DNA from: Geobacteraceae bacterium
GTDB lineage: Bacteria > Desulfobacterota > Desulfuromonadia > Desulfuromonadales > Geopsychrobacteraceae
Reading direction: 5' to 3'
DNA: 36,346 bases
Assembly (NCBI GenBank): GCA_007125165.1
Contig: SLDV01000018.1
Span: 1 to 36,346, forward strand
Each line of letters starts with the position of its first letter. Positions within the stretch are counted from its first letter, which is position 1. Made by a program: the position numbers and the translations under genes. Below the pieces are notes generated by a model. That model was not told the origin of the DNA and did not search any database. It saw only the letters and a list, made by a program, of their open reading frames with translations. Of the stretch, positions 1 through 9,081 are shown piece by piece.

Positions 1-10
1 CGTATGGTAG
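1..10 (+). CDS. rpsH: 30S ribosomal protein S8, last codons only (partial)
   Basis: The first ten bases contain the codons GTA TGG followed by TAG, which encode Val-Trp-stop. Bacterial S8 proteins typically end in Val-Trp, and rpsH is the gene expected directly before rplF in the spc operon. The rest lies outside the window. The call rests on two residues plus gene order. Confidence 0.6.
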
Positions 11-32
11 AGCAGAGCAAGGAGTTACAAAA

Positions 33-569
33 ATGTCGCGTATAGGAAAAATGCCGGTTACAATTCCGGCGGGTGTTAAAGTTTCCCTGAATGGCAGCGA
101 GATGACCGTTACCGGTCCCAAAGGGACACTGCAGCAATCATTGCATGATCGCATGATAATCGCTGTAGAGGCTGATCAGATTGTTGTGTCTCGTCCCAGT
201 GATGATAAAGGTGACCTGGCTCTGCATGGCCTGACCCGCTCTCTGATTAATAATATGGTCGTTGGAGTTACGCAGGGCTTTAAAAAATCTCTGGAGATAA
301 ACGGCGTTGGTTATCGAGCTGAAGTCAGTGGTAAGATCCTGACCCTGTCGTTGGGTTTTTCTCATCCGGTGGTCTACGAGGTCCCGGAAGGCATTAGTGT
401 AGAGGTGGAAAAGCAAACCAAGCTGACAGTCAATGGTATCGATAAGCAGCTTGTTGGTGCAGCCTCGGCAAAAATTCGGTCTTTCCGCGCTCCTGAACCC
501 TATAAAGGTAAAGGGATCAAATACGCAGATGAGCGTATCCTGCGTAAAGCTGGCAAGGCTGGTAAATAA
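33..569 (+). CDS. rplF: 50S ribosomal protein L6
   Basis: L6 is a primary 23S rRNA-binding protein near the factor-binding site of the large subunit. The 178-residue product starts MSRIGKMPV and has the usual L6 length. The C-terminal signature [10 protein letters not shown] is present around residues 154-163, where the family makes its rRNA contact. An AAGGAG Shine-Dalgarno lies just ahead of the ATG. It sits between the end of rpsH and rplR, the standard spc operon order, and is co-transcribed with them. Confidence 0.97.
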   Translation: MSRIGKMPVTIPAGVKVSLNGSEMTVTGPKGTLQQSLHDRMIIAVEADQIVVSRPSDDKGDLALHGLTRSLINNMVVGVTQGFKKSLEINGVGYRAEVSGKILTLSLGFSHPVVYEVPEGISVEVEKQTKLTVNGIDKQLVGAASAKIRSFRAPEPYKGKGIKYADERILRKAGKAGK

Positions 570-595
570 GTTCTTTTAATGTAAGGAGCAAGACT

Positions 596-958
596 GTGGA
601 TGTTTCTCAGAAGAGACGTATGGCAAGACTCAAGCGTCAGGCCCGAGTGCGTAGAAAAGTTCGTGGCACCAGCGAGCGTCCGAGGCTTTCTGTATTTCGC
701 AGTGCAAAACATATTTATGCCCAGGTTATTAACGATGTCGACGGCACGACGCTGGTAGCGGCATCAACACTTGATAGCGGCATGGATATGGATGTGAAGG
801 GCAATGTCGAGGCAGCAAAAGCTGTGGGGACTGCTGTGGCACAGAAGGCACTGCAGAAGAATATCACTAATGTTGTATTTGATCGAAATGGATTCCTGTA
901 TCAGGGCCGCGTTCAGGCACTGGCCGATGCGGCACGGGAAGCTGGACTTAAACTATAG
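596..958 (+). CDS. rplR: 50S ribosomal protein L18
   Basis: L18 binds 5S rRNA and helps dock it on the large subunit. The 120-residue product has the basic N-terminal tail ([20 protein letters not shown]) and the core RPRLSVFRS...HIYAQVI, ending in ADAAREAGL, all typical of bacterial L18. Translation begins at GTG. The start is supported by an AAGGAG about eight bases upstream and by N-terminal alignment to the family. It lies 26 bp after rplF and 12 bp before rpsE. Confidence 0.96.
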   Translation: MDVSQKRRMARLKRQARVRRKVRGTSERPRLSVFRSAKHIYAQVINDVDGTTLVAASTLDSGMDMDVKGNVEAAKAVGTAVAQKALQKNITNVVFDRNGFLYQGRVQALADAAREAGLKL

Positions 959-970
959 AGGAGAAGATCT

Positions 971-1462
971 GTGCAACGCATTGATCCAGATAAATTGGAA
1001 TTGACTGATCGCGTTATTCATATCAACCGTAACGCCAAAGTCGTCAAAGGTGGTCGTCGTTTCAGCTTTTCCGCGCTGGTTGTGGTCGGCGATGGTGATG
1101 GTCATGTAGGTTATGGTCTTGGCAAGGCAAAAGAAGTGCCCGAGGCAATACGTAAAGCTGTCGAGCAGGCTAAAAAGAGTCTTATCAGGGTGCCGATTCA
1201 AGAGGGCAAGACGATACCCTACGATGTCGTTGGTAAGTTCGGCGCCGGCAGGGTCCTCTTGAAACCCGCCTCTGAGGGTACTGGAGTTATTGCTGGTGGT
1301 GCCGTGCGTCCTATACTTGAGTCCGTCGGTATCGGCAATGTTCTGACTAAATGTCTGGGCACGAACAATCCGCATAATGTTGTTAAGGCGACAATGAGCG
1401 CCTTGATGATGCTCAAGAGCCCGGAAGAAATAGCCAAGCGGCGCGGAATCAATCAGGCCTGA
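971..1462 (+). CDS. rpsE: 30S ribosomal protein S5
   Basis: S5 contributes to decoding accuracy and mRNA unwinding on the small subunit. The 163-residue protein carries the N-terminal double-stranded-RNA-binding fold ([20 protein letters not shown], residues about 14-33, then [19 protein letters not shown]) and the C-terminal domain with [10 protein letters not shown] and GTGVIAGG. Translation starts at GTG behind GAGGAG. It is a normal member of the spc operon, between rplR and rpmD. Confidence 0.96.
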   Translation: MQRIDPDKLELTDRVIHINRNAKVVKGGRRFSFSALVVVGDGDGHVGYGLGKAKEVPEAIRKAVEQAKKSLIRVPIQEGKTIPYDVVGKFGAGRVLLKPASEGTGVIAGGAVRPILESVGIGNVLTKCLGTNNPHNVVKATMSALMMLKSPEEIAKRRGINQA

Positions 1463-1486
1463 GCTTTAAATAAAGGGAGATAAGGG

Positions 1487-1666
1487 ATGGCGACAGAAGT
1501 TAAGGTCACCTTGAAAAAAAGTCCAATAGGCCGCAAGGCTTATTTTTCTGAAGTACTCAAAGGCCTCGGGTTGAGACGCCTGCATCAGACTGTGTCATTG
1601 CAGGATACCCCTGAAATCAGAGGGATGATTCGCAAAGTTGAACATATGGTTGTCGTCGAGGACTGA
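1487..1666 (+). CDS. rpmD: 50S ribosomal protein L30
   Basis: This is a 59-residue ORF translated by eye, starting [17 protein letters not shown] and ending HMVVVED. The KSxIGR segment, the [10 protein letters not shown] stretch and the terminal V-rich strand ([10 protein letters not shown]) are hallmarks of bacterial L30. The start ATG is preceded by AAGGGAGATAAGGG. Position between rpsE and rplO is the canonical one. Length is normal for the family (about 60 residues). Confidence 0.95.
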   Translation: MATEVKVTLKKSPIGRKAYFSEVLKGLGLRRLHQTVSLQDTPEIRGMIRKVEHMVVVED

Positions 1667-1688
1667 TTACACAGTGAAGGGCAGTAAC

Positions 1689-2129
1689 ATGAATTTAAGT
1701 CAATTGAAACCGGCTCCCGGTTCAACTAAAAACAGAAAGCGGATCGGCAGGGGTCCCGGCTCCGGTACTGGAAAGACCGCTGGAAAAGGTCATAAGGGGC
1801 AGAATGCTCGTAGTGGCGGCGGTGTTAAGCCCGGCTTTGAAGGTGGTCAGATGCCTTTACAGCGGCGGTTGCCTAAGCGCGGCTTTGTCTCGGTGAATAA
1901 AAAAGACTACAACCTCGTTAACCTGCGGGATCTTGAAAGTTTTGATGCCGGCACTACGGTTAATCTTGAACAGTATGGCAAGGCCGGCCTGGTCAAAAAG
2001 ATGAAGGATGGTATTAAGATCCTTGCTGATGGTGACCTGTCCAAGCCTCTGACCGTTCAAGCCCACAAATTCAGCCGTACCGCTGCAGAAAAAATTGAAG
2101 CCGCTGGCGGCAAGGCAGAGGTTATTTAA
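1689..2129 (+). CDS. rplO: 50S ribosomal protein L15
   Basis: L15 is a late-assembly large-subunit protein. I chose the ATG giving [12 protein letters not shown], 146 residues. An earlier in-frame start would overlap rpmD and add 17 residues not seen in the family. The Gly/Lys-rich N-terminal extension ([21 protein letters not shown], near residues 18-38) that reaches into the ribosome core is present. So are [17 protein letters not shown] and the C-terminal [18 protein letters not shown]. The stop overlaps the secY start by one base (TAATG), which suggests translational coupling. Confidence 0.96.
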   Translation: MNLSQLKPAPGSTKNRKRIGRGPGSGTGKTAGKGHKGQNARSGGGVKPGFEGGQMPLQRRLPKRGFVSVNKKDYNLVNLRDLESFDAGTTVNLEQYGKAGLVKKMKDGIKILADGDLSKPLTVQAHKFSRTAAEKIEAAGGKAEVI

Positions 2130-3439
2130 TGCTGTCTGCCGTACAGAACATTCTGGCAATTCCCGAATTGCGCCGCAGAATCGCTTTTACCCTCAGCATT
2201 CTTGCAGTCTATCGGATCGGATGTCATGTTCCCACTCCAGGGGTCGATGGACAGGTTTTGTCTCAGTTTTTTGCTGGTACGGAAGGGACACTGCTTGGAC
2301 TGGTTAGCGCCTTTACCGGCGGCGCACTGGAGATGATGGCTGTATTTGCACTCGGCATCATGCCCTATATTAGTGCATCGATTATTTTACAGTTATTGAC
2401 CGTTGTCTACGAGCCGCTGGAGAAATTAAAAAATGAAGGTGAACAGGGACGTAAAAAGATAACTGAATATACTCGCTATGGCACAATCATCCTGGCTGTT
2501 ATACAAGGGGCCGGTATGGCCTACGGTCTGCAGGGAATGATGGGCCCGGGTGGCGAACCTGTTGTGCCCAATCCTGGTGTCGGTTTTATTCTCATGACGG
2601 TAATCACTTTGACTGCTGGCACTGCCTTTGTCATGTGGCTTGGTGAACAAATTACCGAGCGGGGCATCGGCAATGGAATATCGCTGATCATCTTTGCCGG
2701 CATCGTTGCGGGTCTGCCGTCAGCAATTGTAAACACACTGCGTTTGCTCGAAACGGGGGCTATGTCGCCGACGATTATTATTTTCATTATTGCATTGATG
2801 CTTGCGACAGTTGGCGCCATTGTCTTCATGGAACGAGCTCAGCGTCGGGTTCCCATTCATTATGCCAAGCGCGTTGTTGGAATGCGAAATATGGGCGGGC
2901 AAGCCAGTCACCTGCCGATGAAAATCAACATGGCCGGTGTTATTCCGCCGATATTCGCCAGCTCAATCATGATGTTTCCTGCGACAATTGCTACTTTCGT
3001 CGATGCTCCCTGGGTTCAACGAGCGTCGTCTTATTTGTCACCAGAGCACCTGGTTTACAATATCTTTTATGTTGCTTTTATTATTTTCTTCTGCTACTTC
3101 TACACGGCTATAACTTTTAACCCGGTTAACGTAGCAGAAAATATCAAAAATCAGGGCGGTTTTGTGCCAGGTATCCGGCCGGGTAAAGAAACGGCTACGT
3201 ATCTTGATACGGTACTGAGTCGTCTGACTTTTGCGGGCGCCATGTATGTTTCGGCTGTTTGTGTTCTGCCGACGGTTTTAATCAGTCAGTTTAACGTGCC
3301 ATTCTTTTTCGGTGGTACGGCCCTGCTGATTGTTGTCGCAGTTGGTATGGATCTCTCATCGCAAATTGACGCACACCTGATTTCACGCTCGTATGACGGA
3401 TTTATGAAAGGTGTCACCCTTAAGGGTAGGCACGGTTAG
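2129..3439 (+). CDS. secY: Protein translocase channel subunit SecY
   Basis: SecY forms the protein-conducting channel of the Sec translocon in the cytoplasmic membrane with SecE and SecG. The 436-residue product has the usual length and about ten hydrophobic segments. Family landmarks are visible: RRRIAFTLSILAVYRIG at the first helix, the plug-region glycine-rich stretch, GIMPYISASIILQLL (residues about 77-91), GQQ-like GEQGRKKITEYTRYGT, GIGNGISLIIFAGIVAGLP, and the cytoplasmic loop FVPGIRPGKETATYLD. It overlaps rplO by one base and precedes adk, as in many bacteria. Confidence 0.97.
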   Translation: MLSAVQNILAIPELRRRIAFTLSILAVYRIGCHVPTPGVDGQVLSQFFAGTEGTLLGLVSAFTGGALEMMAVFALGIMPYISASIILQLLTVVYEPLEKLKNEGEQGRKKITEYTRYGTIILAVIQGAGMAYGLQGMMGPGGEPVVPNPGVGFILMTVITLTAGTAFVMWLGEQITERGIGNGISLIIFAGIVAGLPSAIVNTLRLLETGAMSPTIIIFIIALMLATVGAIVFMERAQRRVPIHYAKRVVGMRNMGGQASHLPMKINMAGVIPPIFASSIMMFPATIATFVDAPWVQRASSYLSPEHLVYNIFYVAFIIFFCYFYTAITFNPVNVAENIKNQGGFVPGIRPGKETATYLDTVLSRLTFAGAMYVSAVCVLPTVLISQFNVPFFFGGTALLIVVAVGMDLSSQIDAHLISRSYDGFMKGVTLKGRHG

Positions 3440-3449
3440 GCGTTTGGTT

Positions 3450-4097
3450 ATGAACTTGATACTGCTAGGTCCTCCAGGAGCAGGCAAGGGCACCCAGTCT
3501 GTTCTGCTGGAAAAGCGCTTCGATATTCCTCAAATTTCGACTGGTGATATGTTGCGTGCAGCAGTTAAATCCTCTACACCAATGGGTGTTAAGGCAAAAG
3601 CCTTTATGGATGCAGGGGATCTGGTTCCAGACGAAGTTGTGGTCGGAATCGTCCGGGAGCGGTTGCAAGAACCTGATTGTGCAGATGGTTTTATCCTTGA
3701 CGGTTTCCCTCGTACAGTAGCTCAGGCAGATGCGCTCAAAGAGTCTTTGGAGCAACTGTCGAAAAAACTTGATGCCGTTGTCTCTCTGAAAGTTGATACA
3801 GACGCCCTGGTAGAACGCCTGACAGGAAGAAGAACCTGTAAGTCCTGTGGAAAAGGATTTCACCTCAAGTTTGATCCGCCGACAGCAGATGGTAGTTGTT
3901 CTGCCTGTGGTGGAGAGCTAATGCAGCGTGATGATGACCACGAAATCACGATTCGTCGTCGCATGGATACATACGATCAACAGACGGCACCGTTAGAGGA
4001 CTATTATCGCAAAGATGAATTGCTTCTGCCGGTCAACGGTATGGGTGCCATAGAAGAAGTGCAGAAAGACATCATCTCAGGGATACAGGCGAGTTGA
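3450..4097 (+). CDS. adk: Adenylate kinase, zinc-LID type
   Basis: The enzyme interconverts ATP + AMP and 2 ADP in the cytoplasm. I chose the ATG giving MNLILLGPPGAGKGTQ, 215 residues. An upstream in-frame start overlaps secY and adds 13 unrelated residues. The P-loop is GPPGAGKG (residues 7-14), the NMP site has STGDMLRAA, and DGFPRT is at 84-89. The LID (residues about 125-160) has four cysteines, C130, C133, C150 and C153, in two CxxC pairs. This marks the long, structural-zinc form common in Gram-positives and some deltaproteobacteria. It starts 10 bp after secY. Confidence 0.97.
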   Translation: MNLILLGPPGAGKGTQSVLLEKRFDIPQISTGDMLRAAVKSSTPMGVKAKAFMDAGDLVPDEVVVGIVRERLQEPDCADGFILDGFPRTVAQADALKESLEQLSKKLDAVVSLKVDTDALVERLTGRRTCKSCGKGFHLKFDPPTADGSCSACGGELMQRDDDHEITIRRRMDTYDQQTAPLEDYYRKDELLLPVNGMGAIEEVQKDIISGIQAS

Positions 4098-4098
4098 T

Positions 4099-4851
4099 TT
4101 GATTGTTCTGAAGTCGCAGTCAGAGCTTAAAAAAATGCGCCGTGCTGGTCGAATGGTTGCCGAGGTTCTGATGCTTCTGCGTGACAGGATCAGGCCCGGT
4201 GTTACGACGTTGGAGCTCGACAGGATAGCGGAGAATCAGTGCCGTAAATGGAAAGTAAAGCCTGCCTTTAAGGGCTATGGTGGTTTTCCTTTTACGATAT
4301 GTGCTTCTCCCAATGAACAGATTGTCCATGGCTTTCCCAATGATGTACCGTTGCTGGAGGGAGACATCCTCAGTATAGATTTTGGCCTTATCTGTGATGG
4401 CTTCTATGGAGATCATGCTATAACCTTTCCGGTAGGTGAGGTTGATCAAGAAACTCGGCGTCTTCTTGAGATTACGAGCCAGTCCTTACAGCAGGGTATT
4501 GATGCGGCAAGGCCTGACGGATTTTTGTCGGATATTTCTCACGCAGTGCAAACTTGTGTAGAAGTAGCCGGTTACAGTGTTGTCCGTGAATTTGTTGGAC
4601 ATGGTATCGGTCGTCAGTTGCACGAAGATCCGCAAATCCCTAATTACGGCAAGCCTGGCAGTGGACCCAGGTTGCGCCCGGGAATGACCCTGGCGATTGA
4701 ACCGATGGTCAATGCAGGAAAGCCCGGGGTGAAAATATTGGACGATGGCTGGACTGCCGTGACAGTAGATGGGAAGCGTTCAGCTCACTTCGAACATACG
4801 GTAGCAATAACAGATAACGGGCCGGAAATACTGTCCCGTATGGATGTATAG
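4099..4851 (+). CDS. map: Type I methionine aminopeptidase
   Basis: It removes the initiator methionine from nascent proteins. The 250-residue product is a pita-bread fold enzyme with all expected metal ligands and catalytic residues: D94, D105, H168, E201 and E232, plus H77 and H175. Translation begins at TTG only one base after the adk stop, giving MIVLKSQSELKKMRRAGR, which aligns with the family N-terminus. There is no N-terminal zinc-finger or SH3 extension. The next gene is rpmJ; infA, which follows map in many spc operons, is not here. Confidence 0.96.
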   Translation: MIVLKSQSELKKMRRAGRMVAEVLMLLRDRIRPGVTTLELDRIAENQCRKWKVKPAFKGYGGFPFTICASPNEQIVHGFPNDVPLLEGDILSIDFGLICDGFYGDHAITFPVGEVDQETRRLLEITSQSLQQGIDAARPDGFLSDISHAVQTCVEVAGYSVVREFVGHGIGRQLHEDPQIPNYGKPGSGPRLRPGMTLAIEPMVNAGKPGVKILDDGWTAVTVDGKRSAHFEHTVAITDNGPEILSRMDV

Positions 4852-4896
4852 TAACTCCCGCAAAAAATCGGGAAAGGATAGGAAAAGGATATCACG

Positions 4897-5010
4897 ATGA
4901 AGGTTAGAGCTTCGGTCAAGAAGATCTGTGATAAGTGTAAAACTATTAAGCGCAAAGGTGTTATCCGGATCATTTGCGAAAATCCCAAACACAAGCAAAG
5001 GCAGGGATAA
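4897..5010 (+). CDS. rpmJ: 50S ribosomal protein L36, zinc-binding form
   Basis: This is a 37-residue ORF translated by eye, starting [15 protein letters not shown] and ending NPKHKQRQG. It matches L36 along its whole length. C11, C14, C27 and H32 form the Cys3His zinc site of the C+ paralog used under zinc-sufficient conditions. A GGAAAAGGA sequence precedes the ATG. It lies 45 bp after map and 17 bp before rpsM. Confidence 0.96.
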   Translation: MKVRASVKKICDKCKTIKRKGVIRIICENPKHKQRQG

Positions 5011-5027
5011 GGCCCTAGGAGGAAAAA

Positions 5028-5396
5028 TTGGCACGTATTGCTGGAGTTGATTTGCCGCGCAACAAGCGCATTGAAGTGGCCATGACCTATGTTTATGGGA
5101 TCGGCCGCACCAAATCGAAACAAATACTTGATCAGGCCGGCGTAGATTGCAATGCCCGCACTGACAATCTGACAGAGGCTGAACTCGCAAAGATTCGCGA
5201 GCTGGTGGATCAGAACTGTCGTGTCGAGGGTGATTTGCGGCGTGAGGTTTCGATGAATATCAAGCGATTGATGGATCTTGGATGTTATCGTGGTTTGCGT
5301 CACCGCAAGGGTCTGCCTGTTCGTGGGCAGAATACCAAGAATAATTCGCGAACACGTAAAGGTCCCAAGAAAACAGTTGCCGGCAAGAAAAAATAA
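5028..5396 (+). CDS. rpsM: 30S ribosomal protein S13
   Basis: S13 sits in the head of the small subunit and contacts P-site tRNA and the large subunit. The 122-residue product starts [18 protein letters not shown], with a TTG codon preceded by TAGGAGG. Helix-two-turn-helix sequence [15 protein letters not shown] is at about residues 20-34, followed by the basic tail [24 protein letters not shown]. It opens the alpha operon set rpsM-rpsK-rpsD-rpoA-rplQ. The 17-bp gap upstream is too short for an E. coli-type S4 repressor pseudoknot. Confidence 0.96.
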   Translation: MARIAGVDLPRNKRIEVAMTYVYGIGRTKSKQILDQAGVDCNARTDNLTEAELAKIRELVDQNCRVEGDLRREVSMNIKRLMDLGCYRGLRHRKGLPVRGQNTKNNSRTRKGPKKTVAGKKK

Positions 5397-5407
5397 TCGG
5401 AGTTATC

Positions 5408-5803
5408 ATGGCTAAGTCAGGTAGAAAAGTCGCCCGTAAAAAGGTTGAAAAGAAAAATATTGCCCGAGGTGTTGCACATATTCAATCCACCTTCAACAAT
5501 ACGATTGTCACCATTACCGACCCCGCGGGCAATGTTGTTGCATGGTCGACTGCAGGAGCAAAAGGCTTTAAAGGATCACGTAAGAGCACTCCATTTGCAG
5601 CTCAAATTGCGGCTGAAGAAGCTGCGACCAAAGCAATGGAGCATGGCATGCGTTCGGTCGAAGCATATATTAAAGGGCCGGGCAGTGGTCGTGAGTCTGC
5701 GTTGCGTGCACTTTCCCTCGCTGGACTGACAGTAACAATGATCAAGGACGTCACACCAATCCCACACAACGGATGCCGTCCACCCAAGCGTCGTCGCGTA
5801 TAA
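5408..5803 (+). CDS. rpsK: 30S ribosomal protein S11
   Basis: S11 lines the platform of the small subunit near the E site. The 131-residue protein has a Lys/Arg-rich N-terminus, then [39 protein letters not shown] and the invariant C-terminal block [17 protein letters not shown]. It starts at ATG with GGAG upstream, 11 bp after rpsM and 18 bp before rpsD. Confidence 0.97.
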   Translation: MAKSGRKVARKKVEKKNIARGVAHIQSTFNNTIVTITDPAGNVVAWSTAGAKGFKGSRKSTPFAAQIAAEEAATKAMEHGMRSVEAYIKGPGSGRESALRALSLAGLTVTMIKDVTPIPHNGCRPPKRRRV

Positions 5804-5821
5804 GCAACAAGGAGGAAGAAG

Positions 5822-6451
5822 TTGTCTAGATATTCAGGACCTGTCTGTCGTCAATGCAGAAGAGAAAACACTAAGCTGTTCCTTAAGGGGGACAGGTGTT
5901 ATACCGATAAATGCTCTATTGAGCGGCGTAATTACGCCCCCGGTCAACACGGTCAGCGGCGTACAAAGCTGTCAGATTACGGCGCCCAGTTACGTGAAAA
6001 ACAGAAGGTAAAGCGTGCGTACGGCCTTCAGGAGAAACAGTTCAAGCTGTATTTTACCAAGGCTGACAGAATGAGAGGGGTCACCGGCGAGAATTTGCTG
6101 ATTCTTCTCGAAAGACGCCTTGACAGTGTTGTTTACCGTTTGGGTTTTGCTGCCTCTCGCGCCCAGGCGCGGACACTGGTGCGCCACGGACATTTTCAGA
6201 TCAATGGTCATAAAGCCAACATTCCTTCTCAGTTGGTTCGTCCTAACGATCTCGTGAGCCTGGTCGAAAAGAGTCGTCAGATTGCCTGCATCAATGAGTC
6301 GTTAGATAGTGTAATGCGCCGTGGTGTTCCCTCCTGGGTAGAGTTGGACCGGGATGCTTATAAGGGAACGATGAAGACGCTGCCGGTCCGTGCTGAATTA
6401 ACAACACCGGAGATTCAAGAGCGTCTGATTGTCGAGTTGTATTCTAAATAA
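5822..6451 (+). CDS. rpsD: 30S ribosomal protein S4, zinc-binding form
   Basis: S4 is a primary 16S rRNA-binding assembly protein. In some bacteria it also represses the alpha operon. The 209-residue product starts at TTG with AAGGAGGAAG just upstream. C9, C12, C26 and C31 form the N-terminal zinc site of the C+ type. The S4 RNA-binding domain is clear at about residues 98-160 ([30 protein letters not shown]). The C-terminus [10 protein letters not shown] is canonical. It is followed by rpoA after 43 bp. Confidence 0.97.
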   Translation: MSRYSGPVCRQCRRENTKLFLKGDRCYTDKCSIERRNYAPGQHGQRRTKLSDYGAQLREKQKVKRAYGLQEKQFKLYFTKADRMRGVTGENLLILLERRLDSVVYRLGFAASRAQARTLVRHGHFQINGHKANIPSQLVRPNDLVSLVEKSRQIACINESLDSVMRRGVPSWVELDRDAYKGTMKTLPVRAELTTPEIQERLIVELYSK

Positions 6452-6494
6452 TCGCAACCTCGCCAAGGACTCTTGAGAGGGAGATTCAATTATT

Positions 6495-7505
6495 ATGTAT
6501 AAAAACTGGAGAAGCTTGATCGCCCCCAAGCGCCTTGAGGCTACAGAACTCACCGCAACCTACGGTAAGTTTGTTGCTGAGCCTTTTGAGCGTGGGTTTG
6601 GAACAACTCTTGGGAATTCATTGCGCAGAATCCTGTTGTCGTCATTGCAGGGTGCGGCCGTCACATCGGTACGAATCAAGAATGTGGCCCATGAATTTTC
6701 AAATGTACCGGGCGTTACCGAAGATGTTACGGATATTATTCTGAACCTCAAAGGTGTTAAAGTCCGACTTCACGGACATGAAAATCGCAGCATCAGGATT
6801 GTCCAGAAAGGACCGGGTGTTGTTCGTGCGGGAGATATTATTACCGATAGCAATGTGGAGATCCTCAATCCGGAACACCATATTGCTACCTGCGGTGAAG
6901 AGGCCGATCTCGAAATGGATATGCAGGTTTCCATGGGTAAGGGTTATCTTTCAGCGGAACGAACCCGAGATGAGAACGCGCCGGTCGGTACAGTACCTAT
7001 TGACGCGATTTTTTCACCTATTATCAAGGTCAATTACAGTGTATCCAATGCGCGTGTTGGCCATATGACTGATTATGATAAGTTGACCATCGAAGTCTAT
7101 ACTGACGGCAGTGCGACTCCTGATGATGCCGTAGCATTCGCGGCAAAAATCCTCAAAGAGCAGTTGCAGATTTTCATCAATTTTGATGAGGATCAGGAGC
7201 CACAGGTTGAGGAAGAAGAGAGTGAAAAGAACAAGATAAACGAGAACCTGTATCGTTCTGTAGAAGAGCTTGAATTATCAGTGCGTAGCGCAAATTGTCT
7301 GAAAAACGCGCAAATCAACCTTATTGGCGAACTGGTTCAGCGGTCAGAAGCTGAAATGCTCAAAACACAGAATTTTGGCAGGAAGTCACTTAACGAGATC
7401 AAGGATATCCTTGCAGATATGGGCTTGAGCCTCGGAATGAAAATTGAGTCTTTCCCCGATCCGGAATACTTGAAAATGATTCGAAAAGGTCAGGATGACG
7501 AGTAA
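6495..7505 (+). CDS. rpoA: DNA-directed RNA polymerase subunit alpha
   Basis: Alpha dimerises to scaffold RNA polymerase assembly and contacts activators and UP elements. The 336-residue protein has the N-terminal domain ([25 protein letters not shown], about residues 23-47), an acidic linker near 232-248 ([17 protein letters not shown]), and the C-terminal helix-hairpin-helix domain ([39 protein letters not shown]). All parts are intact and of normal length. Its position between rpsD and rplQ is standard. Confidence 0.97.
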   Translation: MYKNWRSLIAPKRLEATELTATYGKFVAEPFERGFGTTLGNSLRRILLSSLQGAAVTSVRIKNVAHEFSNVPGVTEDVTDIILNLKGVKVRLHGHENRSIRIVQKGPGVVRAGDIITDSNVEILNPEHHIATCGEEADLEMDMQVSMGKGYLSAERTRDENAPVGTVPIDAIFSPIIKVNYSVSNARVGHMTDYDKLTIEVYTDGSATPDDAVAFAAKILKEQLQIFINFDEDQEPQVEEEESEKNKINENLYRSVEELELSVRSANCLKNAQINLIGELVQRSEAEMLKTQNFGRKSLNEIKDILADMGLSLGMKIESFPDPEYLKMIRKGQDDE

Positions 7506-7540
7506 TCGTCCTGTTATTGTTTTAAGAAAGGAACAGCTCG

Positions 7541-7981
7541 ATGCGTCACAATAAGTCCGGTAGAACTCTTGGTCGCAAGCCAGATCATCGTCAACATATG
7601 ATGCGTAACATGGTGACGTCTTTTTTGCAAAACGAGAAGATTACCACAACAGTTACACGTGCCAAAGAATTACGCAAGCTTGCTGAGCGGATGATTACAC
7701 TTGGTAAACGTGGAGATATGCATTCTCGTCGTCAGGCCCTGCGCATCATTCGGGAACCGAAGGTTGTCGCCAGACTGTTTGAAATGATCGCTCCACGCTA
7801 TGCAGATCGTCCTGGTGGCTACACCCGGATTCTGCGTGTTGATAACCGGGCCGGTGACAATGCCCCCATGGCAATTATTGAACTGGTAGAAGAAGGGTAT
7901 GTTTCTGCTGCCGCTGAAGATACCGACAGTTCCGATGAGCAAGAAAAAACAGCTGAGCAGAAAGAAGTGGCGGCAGGCTGA
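7541..7981 (+). CDS. rplQ: 50S ribosomal protein L17
   Basis: L17 is a surface protein near the peptide exit tunnel. The first roughly 118 residues match the family ([24 protein letters not shown], then [21 protein letters not shown], and RPGGYTRIL near residue 90). The last roughly 28 residues are an acidic, low-complexity tail ([16 protein letters not shown]). Such tails are variable in L17 and not informative. It ends the alpha operon, and a strong intrinsic terminator begins 23 bp after the stop. Confidence 0.96.
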   Translation: MRHNKSGRTLGRKPDHRQHMMRNMVTSFLQNEKITTTVTRAKELRKLAERMITLGKRGDMHSRRQALRIIREPKVVARLFEMIAPRYADRPGGYTRILRVDNRAGDNAPMAIIELVEEGYVSAAAEDTDSSDEQEKTAEQKEVAAG

Positions 7982-8004
7982 TCGCTGATGTTAACCGAAC
8001 TTTC

Positions 8005-8040
8005 AAGGGCAAAGAGATGAAATCCTCTTTGCCCTTTTCT
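8005..8040 (+). terminator. Rho-independent terminator of the spc-alpha operon
   Basis: There is a perfect 12-bp inverted repeat, AAGGGCAAAGAG at 8005-8016 and CTCTTTGCCCTT at 8025-8036, with an 8-base loop. The 3' arm runs into TTTTCT. It sits directly after rplQ, where the operon should end. Confidence 0.9.
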
Positions 8041-8120
8041 CGTTGTGCCCCAGGTAATGAACAACGGATACATCAAAACACCGGATTTGCTTTTGCTTTG
8101 CAACCAAGCTAGTTTAAATG

Positions 8121-8148
8121 CAATTGTCCAACAAGAGGACGACAATTG
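8121..8148. promoter_or_regulatory. Inverted repeat upstream of recO, possible operator
   Basis: CAATTGTC at 8121-8128 and GACAATTG at 8141-8148 form a perfect 8-bp inverted repeat with a 12-base spacer. It sits just after an AT-rich stretch (TAGTTTAAAT at about 8110-8119) that could be a -10 region, and about 85 bp before recO. A protein-binding site is an inference. A short RNA hairpin is also possible. No other gene was seen between rplQ and recO. Confidence 0.3.
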
Positions 8149-8231
8149 AAGTTGGTCAGAACGTTGCTTGAATGGCCTTTTAGCGTAAGACAGACTCGTC
8201 TTCTGGGTTGTTGATCTGTCAAGGTCGGTTA

Positions 8232-8990
8232 ATGAGTAGAGCTCTATTGCGGTGCGAAGGCGTAGTACTGAGGCACATTAATTATGCTGAAGCCGATCGT
8301 ATTGCGACAATCTTTACTGCTGAATGGGGTATTAAAAAAGGATTTGCCAGATCGGCACGTGCCAGCAGTAAACGTTTTGGTCCTGCTCTCGAGCCCTTTA
8401 CCCAGGCAATGTTTTACTGGCGCCAGGGCAAGGGTGAACTCTGGTCACTGCAGGAGGCTGATCTGATCACAACGCGCAACGGCTTGCGTGCTGATCTAGA
8501 TCGTCTTGCCCTGGCCGGGTACGGGGTAGAGCTGGTAGAGATGCTGGTTGGTGACGGTGAAAACCATCAGCGTATTTATGAACTGTTGTGCAGTTATCTC
8601 AATTATCTCGATCGTGGTGGTGACCATGCGGTTGCCCGGCTGCTTTTTGAGCTGCGTATGGTGTACTTATTGGGCTACATCCCCCATCTGTTGCATTGCA
8701 GCGAATGTCTGAAAATTTTCGATAATGAGCCGATCCGTTTCGATTCCCGTCGCGGCGGCTGTCTTTGCCTTGATTGTGCTGGTGGTAAAGGTATAGTGGT
8801 TGGCCTTGGGAGCATTGGATCACTGGCCAGATCACTACGAGTATCCCATCAGCAATTTGAAGGCTTCAAGCTTGGCGAAACAACAATTCGCGATGCGGGA
8901 CTGATTCTTTCTCAGGTGCTGCGCCGGATTCTCCCACGAGAACCTAATTCGTTGAAATTTCTCAGTGGACTGAAGGCCCGTGAATCTTGA
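8232..8990 (+). CDS. recO: DNA repair protein RecO
   Basis: RecO works with RecR (and RecF) to load RecA on SSB-coated single-stranded DNA during gap repair. I chose the ATG giving MSRALLRCEGVVLRHINYAEADRI, 252 residues. The eight residues upstream of it look unrelated to the family. The N-terminal OB fold spans about 1-80 (KKGFARSARASSKRFGPALEPF). The helical C-terminal part contains a probable zinc site, CSEC near residue 154 and CLCLDC near 175-180. Length is typical. It is probably transcribed from the gap after the alpha-operon terminator and may read into glyQS, 91 bp downstream. Confidence 0.93.
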   Translation: MSRALLRCEGVVLRHINYAEADRIATIFTAEWGIKKGFARSARASSKRFGPALEPFTQAMFYWRQGKGELWSLQEADLITTRNGLRADLDRLALAGYGVELVEMLVGDGENHQRIYELLCSYLNYLDRGGDHAVARLLFELRMVYLLGYIPHLLHCSECLKIFDNEPIRFDSRRGGCLCLDCAGGKGIVVGLGSIGSLARSLRVSHQQFEGFKLGETTIRDAGLILSQVLRRILPREPNSLKFLSGLKARES

Positions 8991-9081
8991 CATCTTTATG
9001 GGTGATGGCTAAACTCCCGAACGCAGACGACCTTTCCTTTTATCCGCCGTAACAGGCACCAGCCTGTCTTTTGGAGGTAGT

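Noticed and set aside
8991-9081. T-box riboswitch ahead of glyQS
   Set aside because: The 91-bp gap is too short and I found no T-box sequence or terminator/antiterminator pair.
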